In this document: piece after piece, positions 42,151 through 52,871 of the stretch
Position numbering within the stretch: position 1 is the stretch's first letter
How the letters are laid out: each line of letters starts with the position of its first letter
From: an uncultured Pelagibacteraceae bacterium
GTDB taxonomy: Bacteria; Pseudomonadota; Alphaproteobacteria; Pelagibacterales; Pelagibacteraceae
NCBI GenBank assembly: GCA_902622795.1
Contig: CACNRD010000006.1
Coordinates: forward strand, 1-64,000
Length of the DNA: 64,000 bases
Direction: 5' to 3'
Notes under the pieces: generated by a model
What the model was told of the DNA's origin: nothing
Databases searched by the model: none
What the model saw: the letters and a program-made list of their open reading frames with translations, nothing else
Translations under genes and position numbers: made by a program

Positions 42151-43026
42151 TCAATTAGACAGTTTATTAAACAATGTTTTTCCAATAATTGATGGTGATT
42201 CTGCAACTGTAATCCCACATTCTTCCATCTTTTTTATTTTATCTTTTGCCCCACCTTTGCCTCCAGAAATAATAGCCCCTGCATGACCCATTCTTCGACC
42301 TGGCGGAGCTGTAATTCCTGCTATAAATCCAACTATAGGTTTTTTAATTTTATGATTTTTGACAAATTCTGAAGCCTCTTCCTCTGCTGTACCCCCTATT
42401 TCACCAATCATTAAAATCGACTCTGTCTCATCATCATTTAAAAATAAATCTAAACAATCTATAAAATTTGTACCGTTAATTGGATCTCCTCCAATACCAA
42501 TACAAGTTGATTGACCCAGTCCATTTTCAGTAGTTTGTGCTACTGCCTCATATGTTAATGTTCCTGATCTAGAAACGATACCAACCGATCCTCTCTTATG
42601 AATATTTCCAGGCATTATTCCAATTTTACATTCATCAGGTGTAATTATCCCTGGGCAGTTTGGCCCGATAAGACGACTATTTGAGCTAGCCAAACTTTGT
42701 CTTACTTTAAGCATATCCTGAACTGGGATGCCTTCTGTTATACAAACTATAAGATCTATTGATGCATCAATTGCTTCAATGATTGCAGCAGCTGCAAATT
42801 TTGCTGGAACATAGATCATAGAAGCGTCTGCACCTACCTCATTTTTTGCCTCTAACACTGTGTTGAAAACCGGTCTTTCTAAATGTTTTTGGCCTCCTTT
42901 TTTAGGGGTAACTCCTCCTACAAGATTTGTCCCATACTTTATTGCTTGTTCAGAGTGAAATGTGCCATGAGATCCTGTAAAGCCCTGACAAATAACTTTT
43001 GTATTTTTATTTACTAATACTGACAT
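42151..43026 (-). CDS. sucD: Succinyl-CoA synthetase alpha subunit
   Basis: A 291-residue subunit that carries the phosphohistidine. CoA-binding Rossmann region [52 protein letters not shown]; the phosphorylated His lies in [14 protein letters not shown]. Abuts sucC, with which it forms the heterodimer making ATP or GTP from succinyl-CoA. Confidence 0.98.
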   Translation of the reverse strand: MSVLVNKNTKVICQGFTGSHGTFHSEQAIKYGTNLVGGVTPKKGGQKHLERPVFNTVLEAKNEVGADASMIYVPAKFAAAAIIEAIDASIDLIVCITEGIPVQDMLKVRQSLASSNSRLIGPNCPGIITPDECKIGIMPGNIHKRGSVGIVSRSGTLTYEAVAQTTENGLGQSTCIGIGGDPINGTNFIDCLDLFLNDDETESILMIGEIGGTAEEEASEFVKNHKIKKPIVGFIAGITAPPGRRMGHAGAIISGGKGGAKDKIKKMEECGITVAESPSIIGKTLFNKLSN

Positions 43027-44187
43027 TTATTTTATAGCCTCAACAATTTTTTTAGCTGCATCATCTAGATTTTCTGCTGATATTAACTTCAAACCAGAAC
43101 TATCGAGTATTTCTTTACCTTGCTTAAAATTTGTACCTGCAAGTCTAACCACTAAAGGAACACTAATGTTTATTTCCTTAGCAGCGTCTACTACCCCTTG
43201 TGCAAGCACATCACATCTCATAATTCCCCCAAAAATATTAATTAAGATACCTTTAACGTTCTTATCAGAAAGAATAATTTTTAAAGCTGCAGAAACTTTT
43301 TCTTTTGATGCACCACCTCCCACATCTAAAAAATTGGCAGGCTCCTTTCCATATAATTTTATTATATCCATTGTAGCCATTGCTAATCCTGCTCCATTAA
43401 CCATACAGCCTATGCTTCCATCTAGTTTTATATAAGCGAGATCATGTTTGCTTGCCTCAATTTCTGTTGAGTCTTCCTCATTAAGGTCTCTAAGCTCAAC
43501 AATTTCAGGATGTCTGAACAAGGCATTTGAGTCAAAATTTACTTTTGCATCTAAACAAACTATTTTTTCTTGTTTTGTCAAAATCAAAGGATTGACCTCA
43601 ACCATATTAGCATCAGTACTTATAAACATTTTATAAATTGATTTGATTAAATTTATAGCTTGGTTTTTTGCATCATTATTTAAATCGAAAATTTTTATAA
43701 TTTTTTCACAATCAGTATTTGAAATTTCTTCATTAATATTAACTTTTGTAGTTAAAATTTTTTCTGGTGTTTTACTCGCTACTTCCTCAATATCCATGCC
43801 TCCTTGATCACTTGATATGAAAGCAATTTTTGAACTAGCTCTATCCACAAGACAAGATAAATAAAATTCTTTTTCTATGTTTGAGGACTCTTCAACATAT
43901 AATCTTTTAACTTCTCTTCCCTCTGGGCCTGTTTGATGAGTAATAAGTGTTTTACCGAGCAACTCTTTAGCTGCTAATTCTAGCTCATCAATTGTATTTA
44001 AAATTTTTACACCTCCGGCTTTTCCTCTTCCACCAGCATGTATTTGTGCTTTGAGAACGTATTTTTCAGTTTTAAGTGATTTTACTTTCTCAAGCAGTTC
44101 CTCAACATTTAAAGCAAATACTCCTTCTGGGACTACTGCACCATATTTTTTTAAGATTTGTTTTGCTTGATGCTCGTGTATGTTCAT
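43027..44187 (-). CDS. sucC: Succinyl-CoA synthetase beta subunit
   Basis: A 386-residue ATP-grasp subunit that sets nucleotide specificity and binds succinate. MNIHEHQAKQILKKYGA, LKAQIHAGGRGKAGGVK, VEVNPLILT and NIFGGIMRCDVLAQG are typical. Normal length. It starts one base after mdh, in the alphaproteobacterial order mdh-sucC-sucD-sucA-sucB. Confidence 0.98.
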   Translation of the reverse strand: MNIHEHQAKQILKKYGAVVPEGVFALNVEELLEKVKSLKTEKYVLKAQIHAGGRGKAGGVKILNTIDELELAAKELLGKTLITHQTGPEGREVKRLYVEESSNIEKEFYLSCLVDRASSKIAFISSDQGGMDIEEVASKTPEKILTTKVNINEEISNTDCEKIIKIFDLNNDAKNQAINLIKSIYKMFISTDANMVEVNPLILTKQEKIVCLDAKVNFDSNALFRHPEIVELRDLNEEDSTEIEASKHDLAYIKLDGSIGCMVNGAGLAMATMDIIKLYGKEPANFLDVGGGASKEKVSAALKIILSDKNVKGILINIFGGIMRCDVLAQGVVDAAKEINISVPLVVRLAGTNFKQGKEILDSSGLKLISAENLDDAAKKIVEAIK

Positions 44188-44188
44188 T

Positions 44189-45151
44189 TTATTTGGAAAG
44201 ATCAGGATCTATTTTTGATGCAGCTTCCCAAAGAGCTTTTACTGCATCTATTGAATGCATAAACTTTTTTTTCTCATTATCATCTAAACTGACTTCCTCA
44301 ATTTTTTCAACACCATTTTTTCCAATGATAACAGGCACTCCAGCATAAACATTATTTACACTGAACTCTCCATTTAATTGGACCGCACATGGTAACAATT
44401 TTTTTTGATCATTTAAATATGCTTCAGCCATTTGAACACCTGATGCTGCAGGAGCATAGAACGCTGAACCTTTCTCTAAAAACTTAACTATCTCAGCTCC
44501 CCCATCTCTTGTTCGTTGATTTATTTCTTCAAGTCTTTCTTGAGATATTTTTCCATCTTTGACTAAATCAAGTAAAGGTCGGCCAGAGACTTTTGTAAAT
44601 CTTGGCATAGGGACCATTGTATCACCATGTCCACCCATCACCATCGCCTCAATCTCTTTAACTGGTACGTTTAATTCTAGAGATAAAAATAATTTAAATC
44701 TAGAACTATCCAATATACCTGCCATGCCCACAACTTTATTAGCTGGTAAATTAGAAAATTTTTGAAATGCCATAACCATCACGTCTAATGGATTAGTAAT
44801 ACATATAACAAAAGCATTTGGGGCGTTTTGTTTAACTCCTTCAGCAACTTGTTTAATAATTTTTAAATTTATTCCTAGTAAATCATCTCTACTCATTCCT
44901 GGTTTTCTAGGTACACCTGCAGTAATAATTATTACATCTGAGTCCTTAATATCTTTGTAATTATCAGTGCCTGAAAATTTAACATTAAAACCATCTACAG
45001 ATGAAGATTGGGCTATATCTAAAGCTTTTCCTTTTGCAATACCGCTCGCTACATCAAATAACACTACTTCTTTTACTAATTCTTTTGTACCAATTAAGTG
45101 AGCAAGAGTTCCACCAATTTGGCCTGCACCAATCAAAGATATTTTTGTCAT
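44189..45151 (-). CDS. mdh: Malate dehydrogenase
   Basis: A 320-residue NAD-dependent enzyme of the lactate-dehydrogenase-like MDH group found in alphaproteobacteria. NAD motif [13 protein letters not shown]; substrate loop [23 protein letters not shown]; catalytic histidine in [24 protein letters not shown] at the end. The arginine in the RKPGMSR loop indicates malate rather than lactate as substrate. Confidence 0.98.
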   Translation of the reverse strand: MTKISLIGAGQIGGTLAHLIGTKELVKEVVLFDVASGIAKGKALDIAQSSSVDGFNVKFSGTDNYKDIKDSDVIIITAGVPRKPGMSRDDLLGINLKIIKQVAEGVKQNAPNAFVICITNPLDVMVMAFQKFSNLPANKVVGMAGILDSSRFKLFLSLELNVPVKEIEAMVMGGHGDTMVPMPRFTKVSGRPLLDLVKDGKISQERLEEINQRTRDGGAEIVKFLEKGSAFYAPAASGVQMAEAYLNDQKKLLPCAVQLNGEFSVNNVYAGVPVIIGKNGVEKIEEVSLDDNEKKKFMHSIDAVKALWEAASKIDPDLSK

Positions 45152-45161
45152 TATTTTCCTT

Positions 45162-46655
45162 TTATTTCATTGTTGGCATTACAAATTCCGCATTTGAACG
45201 GATACCAGAAGGCCACCTAGATGTTACTGTTTTAAGTTTTGTATAAAATTTTATTCCTTCCATACCGTGCATTGCACTATCTCCAAATAAAGATCTCTTC
45301 CAGCCTCCAAAACTATGAAAGGCCATCGGCACTGGTATGGGTACGTTAATACCAACCATACCTACCTGAATTTTGCTAGCGAATGTTCTTCCAGCATCTC
45401 CATCTCTAGTATAAATACTTACTCCATTTCCATATTCATGATCGTTTATTAATTTTGTAGCTTCTTCAAAAGTTTTAACTCTTACAACTGATAATACTGG
45501 GCCGAATATTTCCTCTTTGTATATTCTCATATCTTTATTGACATGATCAAATAAACAACCACCAATATAAAATCCATTCTCATAACCTTGAAGTTTAAGA
45601 TCTCTTCCATCAACAACCAGTTTAGCACCCTCTTTAACACCTAAATCTACATATCCTCTAACTCTTTCTAGGTGTTCTTTTGTTACCAAAGGACCCATTT
45701 CAGATGCTTTATCCATTCCAGGGCCAACTTTTAAAGCTTCAGCTTTTTTAGATAATCTTGAAACAAGCTCGTCTCCAATATCACCAACAGCAACTGCAAC
45801 TGATTGGGCCATACATCTTTCGCCCGCAGAACCATAAGCTGCACCCATTAAACCATTAACTGCTCCATCTAAATCACAATCTGGCATTACCACCAAATGA
45901 TTTTTAGCACCGCCTAGTGCTTGAACTCTCTTTTCATTTTTAGCTGAATTTTCATAAATATATTTTGCAATAGGAGTTGAACCTACAAAACTTACTGCTT
46001 TAATATCTGAGTTCTCCAATATTGCATCTACAGATTCTTTGTCACCATTCACTACATTAAACACACCCTCTGGAAGACCTGCTTCTGTAAGCAATTGAGC
46101 TAACATAATAGAACATGAAGGGTCTTTTTCAGATGGTTTTAAGATAAATGTATTTCCACATGCAATTGCTATAGGAAACATCCACATTGGGACCATGGCA
46201 GGAAAATTAAATGGAGTAATACCTGCAACTACTCCTAAAGGCTGTCTCATTGACCAACTGTCAACATTTGTTCCAACATTTTCAGAAAATTCACCCTTTA
46301 ATAAATGAGGTATTCCACAAGCAAATTCTACAACTTCAAGTCCTCTTGTTAAAGAGCCTCTGGCATCCTCAAAAACTTTTCCATGTTCAGAAACAATTAG
46401 CTTTGTCAATTCGTTAGAATTTTTTTCAATTAATTCTTTAAATTTAAACATTACTCTTGCTCTTTGAAGAGCAGGCTTTAGGGACCATGTTTCAAATGCT
46501 TTTTTGGCAACTTCAACTGCTTGATCTAAATCTGATTTTAAAGCTAACTTAACTTCAGACTCTTGCTCACCTGTAGCTGGATTAAAAACTTTACCTTTTC
46601 TATCAGAAGAGCCTGAAAACAATTTTCCGCCAACAAAGTGTTCAATTAACCTCAT
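45162..46655 (-). CDS. mmsA: Methylmalonate/malonate semialdehyde dehydrogenase (CoA-acylating)
   Basis: A 497-residue aldehyde dehydrogenase. The opening [30 protein letters not shown], the NAD-site [14 protein letters not shown] and the catalytic cysteine in [14 protein letters not shown] match MmsA, which converts (methyl)malonate semialdehyde to propionyl- or acetyl-CoA. It serves valine, inositol and beta-alanine breakdown, and also the 3-hydroxypropionate route from acrylate. It is inserted between sdhB (39 bp away) and mdh (10 bp), an unusual place that links its CoA product directly to TCA genes. Confidence 0.92.
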   Translation of the reverse strand: MRLIEHFVGGKLFSGSSDRKGKVFNPATGEQESEVKLALKSDLDQAVEVAKKAFETWSLKPALQRARVMFKFKELIEKNSNELTKLIVSEHGKVFEDARGSLTRGLEVVEFACGIPHLLKGEFSENVGTNVDSWSMRQPLGVVAGITPFNFPAMVPMWMFPIAIACGNTFILKPSEKDPSCSIMLAQLLTEAGLPEGVFNVVNGDKESVDAILENSDIKAVSFVGSTPIAKYIYENSAKNEKRVQALGGAKNHLVVMPDCDLDGAVNGLMGAAYGSAGERCMAQSVAVAVGDIGDELVSRLSKKAEALKVGPGMDKASEMGPLVTKEHLERVRGYVDLGVKEGAKLVVDGRDLKLQGYENGFYIGGCLFDHVNKDMRIYKEEIFGPVLSVVRVKTFEEATKLINDHEYGNGVSIYTRDGDAGRTFASKIQVGMVGINVPIPVPMAFHSFGGWKRSLFGDSAMHGMEGIKFYTKLKTVTSRWPSGIRSNAEFVMPTMK

Positions 46656-46694
46656 GAGTAGGATCTTTTAAAACAAAAATACTTATTAGTCTAT

Positions 46695-47474
46695 TTAAAC
46701 ATTAGCTGTAGCTAACATTTTCTTTATTTCAGCAATTGCTTTTGCTGGATTTAACCCCTTAGGACAAGCACTGGTACAATTTAGAATAGTATGACATCTA
46801 TAAAGTTTTAGTTCATCAGCAACTTTTTTTAAACGAGCTTTTCTTTCGTCATCTCGACTATCAACTATCCATCTATAAGCTTGTAAAAGCACTGCTGGTC
46901 CTAAATATTTGTCGCCATTCCACCAATAACTTGGACACGAAGTCGAACAGCATGCGCACATAATACATTCATAAGCGCCATCTAATTTTGCTCTATCCTC
47001 TTTAGATTGAAAAATTTCTGTTGTTTCTTTAGAAGAGTTATTTTTCAACCAAGGTTCAATAGACTCATACTGTTTATAAAGACCATCCAAATCACCTATT
47101 AAGTCTTTCTTCACTTTTAAATGAGGCAAAGGATAAATATCTATATCGCCATCTATTTCTGCATGAGGTTTTGTACAAGCAAGACCATTTTTACCACCCA
47201 TGTTCATTGCACATGAACCACAAACACCATGAGCACAAGACCTTCTGTATGCCAAAGTTGGGTCTATTTCATTTTTAATTTTGTTTAAAATATCTAAAAC
47301 TTTTGAAGGGCAATTATCCATGTCAACTTCATAAGTATCAATTCTTGGGTTTTCCTCTGTAGATGGATCCCATCTATATACATTGACTTTACGAATGTTT
47401 TTTGAACCAGTTTTATCTTCGAAGTATTTACCTTTATTTACCTTAGAATTTTGAGGTAAACTTATCTGAACCAT
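46695..47474 (-). CDS. sdhB: Succinate dehydrogenase iron-sulfur subunit
   Basis: A 259-residue electron-transfer subunit. The [2Fe-2S] cysteines are in [18 protein letters not shown], [4Fe-4S] in [17 protein letters not shown], and the [3Fe-4S] set in [17 protein letters not shown]. All cluster ligands are present, so electrons can travel from FAD to the quinone site even if the anchor lacks heme. Directly follows sdhA. Confidence 0.98.
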   Translation of the reverse strand: MVQISLPQNSKVNKGKYFEDKTGSKNIRKVNVYRWDPSTEENPRIDTYEVDMDNCPSKVLDILNKIKNEIDPTLAYRRSCAHGVCGSCAMNMGGKNGLACTKPHAEIDGDIDIYPLPHLKVKKDLIGDLDGLYKQYESIEPWLKNNSSKETTEIFQSKEDRAKLDGAYECIMCACCSTSCPSYWWNGDKYLGPAVLLQAYRWIVDSRDDERKARLKKVADELKLYRCHTILNCTSACPKGLNPAKAIAEIKKMLATANV

Positions 47475-49250
47475 TTAGTAAACTCTTTCTTGTGGGGGGA
47501 AGTACTGAACGTCGTTAGTTAAAGTAGAATTATGAACTGGTCTGTAAGTTATCTTAGAGTTCTTTCCATCCCACCAAGCAAGAGTGTGTTGCATAAATTT
47601 TTGATCATCTCTCTTTGGATAATCTTCTCTGGCATGAGCTCCTCTACTTTCTTTTCTGTGATATGCTGAGTCTACTGTAGTTACAGCTTGTCTAATTAAA
47701 TTATCTAATTCTAAAGTTTCAACTAGATCAGTGTTAAAAACTAAAGATCTATCTTTTACCGAAATTGTATCCATACTATCATATGTTTTTCTAATTTCAT
47801 TAACGCCTTCTTTTAAATTCTTTTCAGTTCTAAAAACAGCACATTTTGATTGCATAGTTTTTTGCATTGCAAGCCTTAATTCTGCAGTACTATTTTCTCC
47901 TTGAGCATTTCTAAGTCTATCAAATCTATCTAAACATTTTTGAGTTTCATTCTCTGGGATCTCCTCATGTGGAGTTCCTGGTTTTATTAACTCAGCCGCT
48001 CTTTTTGCTGCTGCTCTTCCAAAAACAACAAGATCAATTAGGGAATTGGAGCCAAGTCTATTTGCTCCGTGGACCGATACACATGCTGCCTCTCCAATTG
48101 CCATCAAGCCTGGTACTGTTTTCTGTGATCCATTAACTGTTAAAACCTCAGCTTTATAATTAGTTGGAATTCCACCCATATTATAATGTACAGTAGGAAC
48201 AACTGGGATTGGCTCCTTAGTTACATCTACATTTGCAAATAATCTTGCTGCCTCAGTAATACCTGGCAACCTATCCTCAATTACACTTTTATCTAAGTGA
48301 CTTAAATGTAAATGAACGTGATCTTGTTCTTTTCCTACGCCTCTACCTTCATTAATTTCTATAGACATTGATCTGCTAACCACATCTCTTGATGCTAGAT
48401 CTTTAGCATTTGGAGCATATCTCTCCATGAATCTTTCACCCTTAGAATTTACTAAGTATCCACCTTCGCCTCTTACACCTTCTGAAATCAAAGTACCATG
48501 ACCGTATATTCCTGTCGGATGAAACTGAACAAATTCCATATCTTGTAAAGGCAAACCTGCTCTCAACACCATTGCATTTCCATCTCCAGTACAAGTATGT
48601 GCAGATGTTGCAGAATAATATACTTTACCATATCCACCTGTTGCAATAATTACTGTATGTGCTCTAAACCTATGGATTGTTCCATCATTTAAATTCCAAG
48701 CTATTAATCCTTTACATTCACCATCTTTCATTAATAAATCTAATGCAAAATACTCTATAAAAAATTCTGTATTATGTTTAAGAGCCTGCCCATAAAGAGT
48801 GTGTAAAATTGCATGTCCTGTTCTATCTGCTGCCGCGCAAGTTCTTTGAACAATTCCATTTCCGTAGTTTTTTGTCATTCCACCAAATGGTCTTTGATAT
48901 ATTTTTCCCTCTTCAGTTCTACTAAAAGGAACTCCATATTTCTCTAACTCTAAAACAGCCTTTGGTGCTTCTTTGCATAAATACTCAATACTATCCTGAT
49001 CCCCAAGCCAATCGGCACCTTTTACAGTATCGTACATATGCCATCTCCAGTCATCCTCACCCATATTTCCTAAAGCAGCAGAGATACCACCTTGGGCAGC
49101 TGACGTATGACTTCTAGTAGGAAAAACTTTTGAAATACAAGCAGTTTTTAAACCTGCTTCACTCAATCCAACTGCAGCTCTTAGGCCCGATCCTCCTGCT
49201 CCAAGAACAACTACGTCATATTCATGATCTATAATATTATAAGCACTCAT
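47475..49250 (-). CDS. sdhA: Succinate dehydrogenase flavoprotein subunit
   Basis: A 591-residue catalytic subunit. FAD motif [16 protein letters not shown]; covalent-FAD histidine in [10 protein letters not shown]; substrate-site blocks [23 protein letters not shown] and active-site [14 protein letters not shown]; the C-terminal [19 protein letters not shown] is typical. One-base overlap with sdhD. Normal length. Confidence 0.98.
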   Translation of the reverse strand: MSAYNIIDHEYDVVVLGAGGSGLRAAVGLSEAGLKTACISKVFPTRSHTSAAQGGISAALGNMGEDDWRWHMYDTVKGADWLGDQDSIEYLCKEAPKAVLELEKYGVPFSRTEEGKIYQRPFGGMTKNYGNGIVQRTCAAADRTGHAILHTLYGQALKHNTEFFIEYFALDLLMKDGECKGLIAWNLNDGTIHRFRAHTVIIATGGYGKVYYSATSAHTCTGDGNAMVLRAGLPLQDMEFVQFHPTGIYGHGTLISEGVRGEGGYLVNSKGERFMERYAPNAKDLASRDVVSRSMSIEINEGRGVGKEQDHVHLHLSHLDKSVIEDRLPGITEAARLFANVDVTKEPIPVVPTVHYNMGGIPTNYKAEVLTVNGSQKTVPGLMAIGEAACVSVHGANRLGSNSLIDLVVFGRAAAKRAAELIKPGTPHEEIPENETQKCLDRFDRLRNAQGENSTAELRLAMQKTMQSKCAVFRTEKNLKEGVNEIRKTYDSMDTISVKDRSLVFNTDLVETLELDNLIRQAVTTVDSAYHRKESRGAHAREDYPKRDDQKFMQHTLAWWDGKNSKITYRPVHNSTLTNDVQYFPPQERVY

Positions 49251-49576
49251 TATTTAAGATTAAATATAATTATTATTGTTAAAAATGAAATGCTTATAGC
49301 AGAAATATATAGCAGTCTGTTTGCGACATTTTTGGTTTTTTCATTACTAATATAGTCCTCAAAAACCTCACTTATAGTTAAAGAAGAGAAAAAAAATGCA
49401 AAAATAATAAATAAACTGAATAATAACTTATTTAATTTACTAGTAAAAAAATTCAACACCTCTGAATATGACTGATCATAAATAGATACAAAATTTATTA
49501 TAAACCACAGCATGAGTGGGATTAGAATTGCTGAAGATATCTTTATAAAAATCCACTTTTTTGTTGAAACGTTCAT
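49250..49576 (-). CDS. sdhD: Succinate dehydrogenase membrane anchor SdhD, lacking the heme histidine
   Basis: A 108-residue protein with three hydrophobic helices (about 9-32, 48-72 and 83-106). Position between sdhC and sdhA and the motif VFEDYI, aligning with the Asp82-Tyr83 quinone-site pair of E. coli SdhD (here Asp74-Tyr75), identify it. The heme b ligand, His71 in E. coli, aligns with Phe63, and the whole protein contains no histidine. It therefore cannot supply a histidine ligand to heme. The start overlaps sdhC by 4 bp. Confidence 0.85.
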   Translation of the reverse strand: MNVSTKKWIFIKISSAILIPLMLWFIINFVSIYDQSYSEVLNFFTSKLNKLLFSLFIIFAFFFSSLTISEVFEDYISNEKTKNVANRLLYISAISISFLTIIIIFNLK

Positions 49577-49959
49577 ATTAAAAAAAATTTACCAATTAAA
49601 TATATTGCAACAGTTAAAATAAATGAGCCAAAGATAACTAATAGACCAGTAAATTTTGTTGTTTGTAGCTCAAATCCATAACCCATATCCATAATAAGAT
49701 GTCTTATCTCACTTAATATTTGAAAACTAAATGACCAAACAATACCTAAAGTAATAAATTTACCAAAAATAGAACTTAGAAAAAAATTTATCGTATTGTA
49801 GTTGCTTTCACCCAAAATAAGTAATGAGGACCATAAGCAAATAAAACAAATAGAGATAATATTAATAATTCCGGTTATACGATGGGAAATGGACACTAAA
49901 GACGAAATATGCCATCTATAAATTTGTATATGTGGTGATAAAGGTTTTTTATTTTCCAT
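49573..49959 (-). CDS. sdhC: Succinate dehydrogenase membrane anchor SdhC, heme ligand replaced by Gln
   Basis: A 128-residue three-helix protein starting MENKKPLSPHIQIYRW, the usual SdhC opening; an ATG 9 bases upstream (49968) is also possible. Quinone-site Ser23 and Arg27 in SLVSISHRITG match Ser27 and Arg31 of E. coli. The block IRHLIMDMGYG is conserved, but the residue matching heme ligand His84 of E. coli is Gln80 (codon CAA) in SFQILSEIRH. His87, equal to E. coli His91, is kept and could be an alternative ligand. The gene overlaps the end of asd. Confidence 0.9.
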   Translation of the reverse strand: MENKKPLSPHIQIYRWHISSLVSISHRITGIINIISICFICLWSSLLILGESNYNTINFFLSSIFGKFITLGIVWSFSFQILSEIRHLIMDMGYGFELQTTKFTGLLVIFGSFILTVAIYLIGKFFLI

Positions 49960-50959
49960 AAAAATCATTTGTAATCAAACTTTCAGCAATTTGTACTGCG
50001 TTCAATGCCGCTCCTTTTACTAAATTATCTGATACGATCCACAAATTTATTGTATTTTCTTGAGACTCGTCCAATCTTATTCTTGAAATAAAAGTTTCAA
50101 ATTTATTTTCTGCCTCAACCGGTGTTATATAGCCCCCATCCTGATGTTCATCAATAACCTTACATCCAGGGGATGTAGATAGAACCTTTCTTATTTCATC
50201 CAAATCGCATTTTTTATTAAATTCAACATTTGCACTAATACAATGCGAAACTAAAACAGGTATTCTCACACAAGTCGAGGTTACTTTAATTTTTTTATCT
50301 AAAATTTTTTTTATTTCGTCTGTAGTTTTTTGTTCCTCTTTTGTGTAACCATTTTTTAAGAAACTATCAATATGAGGAATTGCATTAAAAGCGATTTGCT
50401 TAGTAAAATTTTTTGACTCTATTTTTTTATTTTTAAAATAATCCTCTGTTTGAGATAATAATTCATCCATAGCTGATTTACCTGCTCCAGATACTGACTG
50501 ATATGTAGATACAACTATACGATTTATATTATATAAGTCATGCAAAGGTTTCAATGCTACTACGACAGGAATTACTGAACAATTAGCATTAGCAATAATA
50601 TTTTTATTTTTTACATCAGATAATTTTTTTGAATTAACTTCGGGTACGATTAATGGAATATCAGGATCTTTTCTAAAATATTTTGAATTATCGATTACAA
50701 TAGTTTTTTCAGCAGCAACATGAGCCCATTTTTCAGCTACCCCACTTCCTGCTGCAAAAAAAGCGATTTTAACAGAGGAAAAATCAAATTTTTCAAGATC
50801 GATAACTGTGTGTTCTTTTCCCTTATATTTAATTTTTTTTCCTTCACTATTTTTTGAAGCTAGCAAAAAAAGATTTTCAATATTTATTTGTTTCTTCTCT
50901 AAGATTTCTATTATCTTTCTACCAACATTTCCTGTTGCACCAACTATTGCAATGTTCAT
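49949..50959 (-). CDS. asd: Aspartate-semialdehyde dehydrogenase
   Basis: A 336-residue NADPH enzyme reducing aspartyl phosphate, feeding lysine, threonine and methionine synthesis. Rossmann motif IVGATGNVGRKI; LIVPEVN; the active-site cysteine in NANCSVIPVV; QSVSGAGKSAMDEL; CVRIPVLVSHC contains substrate-binding residues. In many alphaproteobacteria asd lies near leuB or sdh, as here. It overlaps the start of sdhC. Confidence 0.96.
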   Translation of the reverse strand: MNIAIVGATGNVGRKIIEILEKKQINIENLFLLASKNSEGKKIKYKGKEHTVIDLEKFDFSSVKIAFFAAGSGVAEKWAHVAAEKTIVIDNSKYFRKDPDIPLIVPEVNSKKLSDVKNKNIIANANCSVIPVVVALKPLHDLYNINRIVVSTYQSVSGAGKSAMDELLSQTEDYFKNKKIESKNFTKQIAFNAIPHIDSFLKNGYTKEEQKTTDEIKKILDKKIKVTSTCVRIPVLVSHCISANVEFNKKCDLDEIRKVLSTSPGCKVIDEHQDGGYITPVEAENKFETFISRIRLDESQENTINLWIVSDNLVKGAALNAVQIAESLITNDFYGK

Positions 50960-50980
50960 ATGGCCAAATTACTTTTAGTT

Positions 50981-52090
50981 TTAAACGAGGGGTAAATCAC
51001 AAATAGTACCTACATATATTTTTTCATTTATCTCTATATTAAACTGATTTTTTGTATTCCAGTAGGGTTTATTAATCATTGCAATTCCAACGACTCTATT
51101 AAATGTGGGAGAATATGTGGCTGATCTAACATATCCAACTATTTCTTTGTTATCATCAAATAAAGTTTTTTCACAATACATATCAATTTTATTGTGTTCA
51201 ATTTTTACACCCATGAGTTTTCTAGTTATTCCTTGATCTTTTATCTTTTTAAGTTTTTCTTTACCTAGAAAATCAACATCACTGTCTAAATGAATAAATT
51301 TATCAAAATTTGCTTCAAATGGATTATCCCTGTTGTCAAAATCATTTCCATAAGACAACAGATTGCCTTCTATTCTCTCAATTAAGTTCGGGCAACCTGG
51401 CTTTACATTGAATTCTTTTCCAGCCTCAAATAAATAATCATATAAATTCTGTCCCGCGATGTCATTATCAACATAGATTTCAAATCCACCTTGTTTTGAC
51501 CATCCAGATCTTGCAATAAAATATTTATGGCCCTTCAGTTCGAAATAATCGAAGTTAAAAAATTTTAATTTTCTAATCTCATCACCAAATAATTTTGACA
51601 TTAAGTCATCTGACATAGGCCCTTGAACGGCCAAGATGTTTACGTTTGGCTCATTTATTTCAACTTCAAATTTATTACCAGCTGCAAGACCTTTTGCAAA
51701 AAATATTACATCTGCATCAGCTATAGATAACCACCATTTGTCCTCTGCAAGTTTGTTAATTATTGGGTCATTGACTAAAAGTCCCTCATTATCAATTAAT
51801 GGAGCATAATAACATTTTCCAACTTTTGATTTAGATAGATCTCTACATGTCATTAGTTGAACTAATTTTGATGAGTCTTTTCCAGAAATTTCAACTTGCC
51901 TTTCTGCTGCGACGTCCCAAACTTGGACGTATTTTTTTAAGTGATGATAATCACTCTCTAATGATTTAAAGGATGCTGGAAGTAACATATGATTATAAAC
52001 TGTGTAGCTACTCACACCATGAGCTTCGATTCTGTCAGTATACGGTGTACTCCGTAATCTTCTTGATTTTGCAATAGAAAAGTTTTTCAT
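50981..52090 (-). CDS. dmdA: Dimethylsulfoniopropionate demethylase
   Basis: A 369-residue tetrahydrofolate-dependent enzyme of the GcvT family that takes one methyl from DMSP, giving methylmercaptopropionate and 5-methyl-THF. The length equals that of Pelagibacter DmdA, and blocks such as [59 protein letters not shown] and [16 protein letters not shown] are DmdA-like rather than glycine-cleavage T protein. It is the last of four genes whose products can carry DMSP through the demethylation path. Its ATG overlaps the stop of the hydrolase gene upstream. Confidence 0.93.
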   Translation of the reverse strand: MKNFSIAKSRRLRSTPYTDRIEAHGVSSYTVYNHMLLPASFKSLESDYHHLKKYVQVWDVAAERQVEISGKDSSKLVQLMTCRDLSKSKVGKCYYAPLIDNEGLLVNDPIINKLAEDKWWLSIADADVIFFAKGLAAGNKFEVEINEPNVNILAVQGPMSDDLMSKLFGDEIRKLKFFNFDYFELKGHKYFIARSGWSKQGGFEIYVDNDIAGQNLYDYLFEAGKEFNVKPGCPNLIERIEGNLLSYGNDFDNRDNPFEANFDKFIHLDSDVDFLGKEKLKKIKDQGITRKLMGVKIEHNKIDMYCEKTLFDDNKEIVGYVRSATYSPTFNRVVGIAMINKPYWNTKNQFNIEINEKIYVGTICDLPLV

Positions 52091-52863
52091 TTTTTTAAAA
52101 ATTCTAGGACCTTTTCTCTCATTTCAAATGCTTTTTCAATCATAATCATATGACCACAACCTTCAAAGACGTGAGTAGACGAATTTTTTACAAGATTTGA
52201 AAATTTTTTTCCTACTTCAATGTTTACCATCTTGTCAAGGGCACCAAATATAAACATGCTAGGACAATTTATTGAACTAGCGGCCTCTTTACCTTTGGAA
52301 TAATTGTTACATGCAATAAGATCGACAGCTAATATTTCGCTGATATCTCGGGGTGATTGAATTATTCTTTCAATTGGATTGCCACCAATAAATTTTTTTG
52401 AACCCTCATACCCCCACTTCATCATCAATTTAACAGCATCTGAGTCACCATTTTTTGCTAATTCAATTAAATCTGGATGAACTGGCATTTTATACGAACC
52501 ACCAACAAAAATTAATTTTTTTATTCTAGTTGGGTATTTATGAGCAAATTCTAAAATTTCTAAACATCCCTGAGAGTGTCCAATTAAAACTAAATCATTT
52601 AAATTTAACTGAATAAATGCTTTTTCTAACCAATCTGTTATTTTTTCTATAGTATTAATACAGGGACCATCGGAATTTCCATGTCCAGGTAAATCTATTG
52701 ATAAAACATTAAAATTTTGATTTGAAAAAAATTGCTCCGTTAAAGACCAAATAATATGTGACATGCCACTCCCATGCAAAAATACAATTGTTTGCTTTTT
52801 TGGATCAATACCTTGACCTGCATCTGATGCATAGACATTTTTGTTTTCTACTTGGAAAATCAA
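52087..52863 (-). CDS. Alpha/beta hydrolase of unknown substrate in the DMSP operon
   Basis: A 258-residue single-domain hydrolase with a complete catalytic triad: serine in IGHSQGCLE, aspartate in FGALDKMV and histidine in GCGHMIM. The oxyanion-hole region is [12 protein letters not shown], and [11 protein letters not shown] is the usual strand. No signal peptide is seen, so it acts in the cytoplasm. It lies between dmdB (8 bp) and dmdA (4-bp overlap), so it must be made with them. A role in thioester or ester cleavage in DMSP breakdown is possible, but the sequence does not name the substrate. Confidence 0.88.
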   Translation of the reverse strand: MIFQVENKNVYASDAGQGIDPKKQTIVFLHGSGMSHIIWSLTEQFFSNQNFNVLSIDLPGHGNSDGPCINTIEKITDWLEKAFIQLNLNDLVLIGHSQGCLEILEFAHKYPTRIKKLIFVGGSYKMPVHPDLIELAKNGDSDAVKLMMKWGYEGSKKFIGGNPIERIIQSPRDISEILAVDLIACNNYSKGKEAASSINCPSMFIFGALDKMVNIEVGKKFSNLVKNSSTHVFEGCGHMIMIEKAFEMREKVLEFLKK

Positions 52864-52871
52864 ATAATTAC

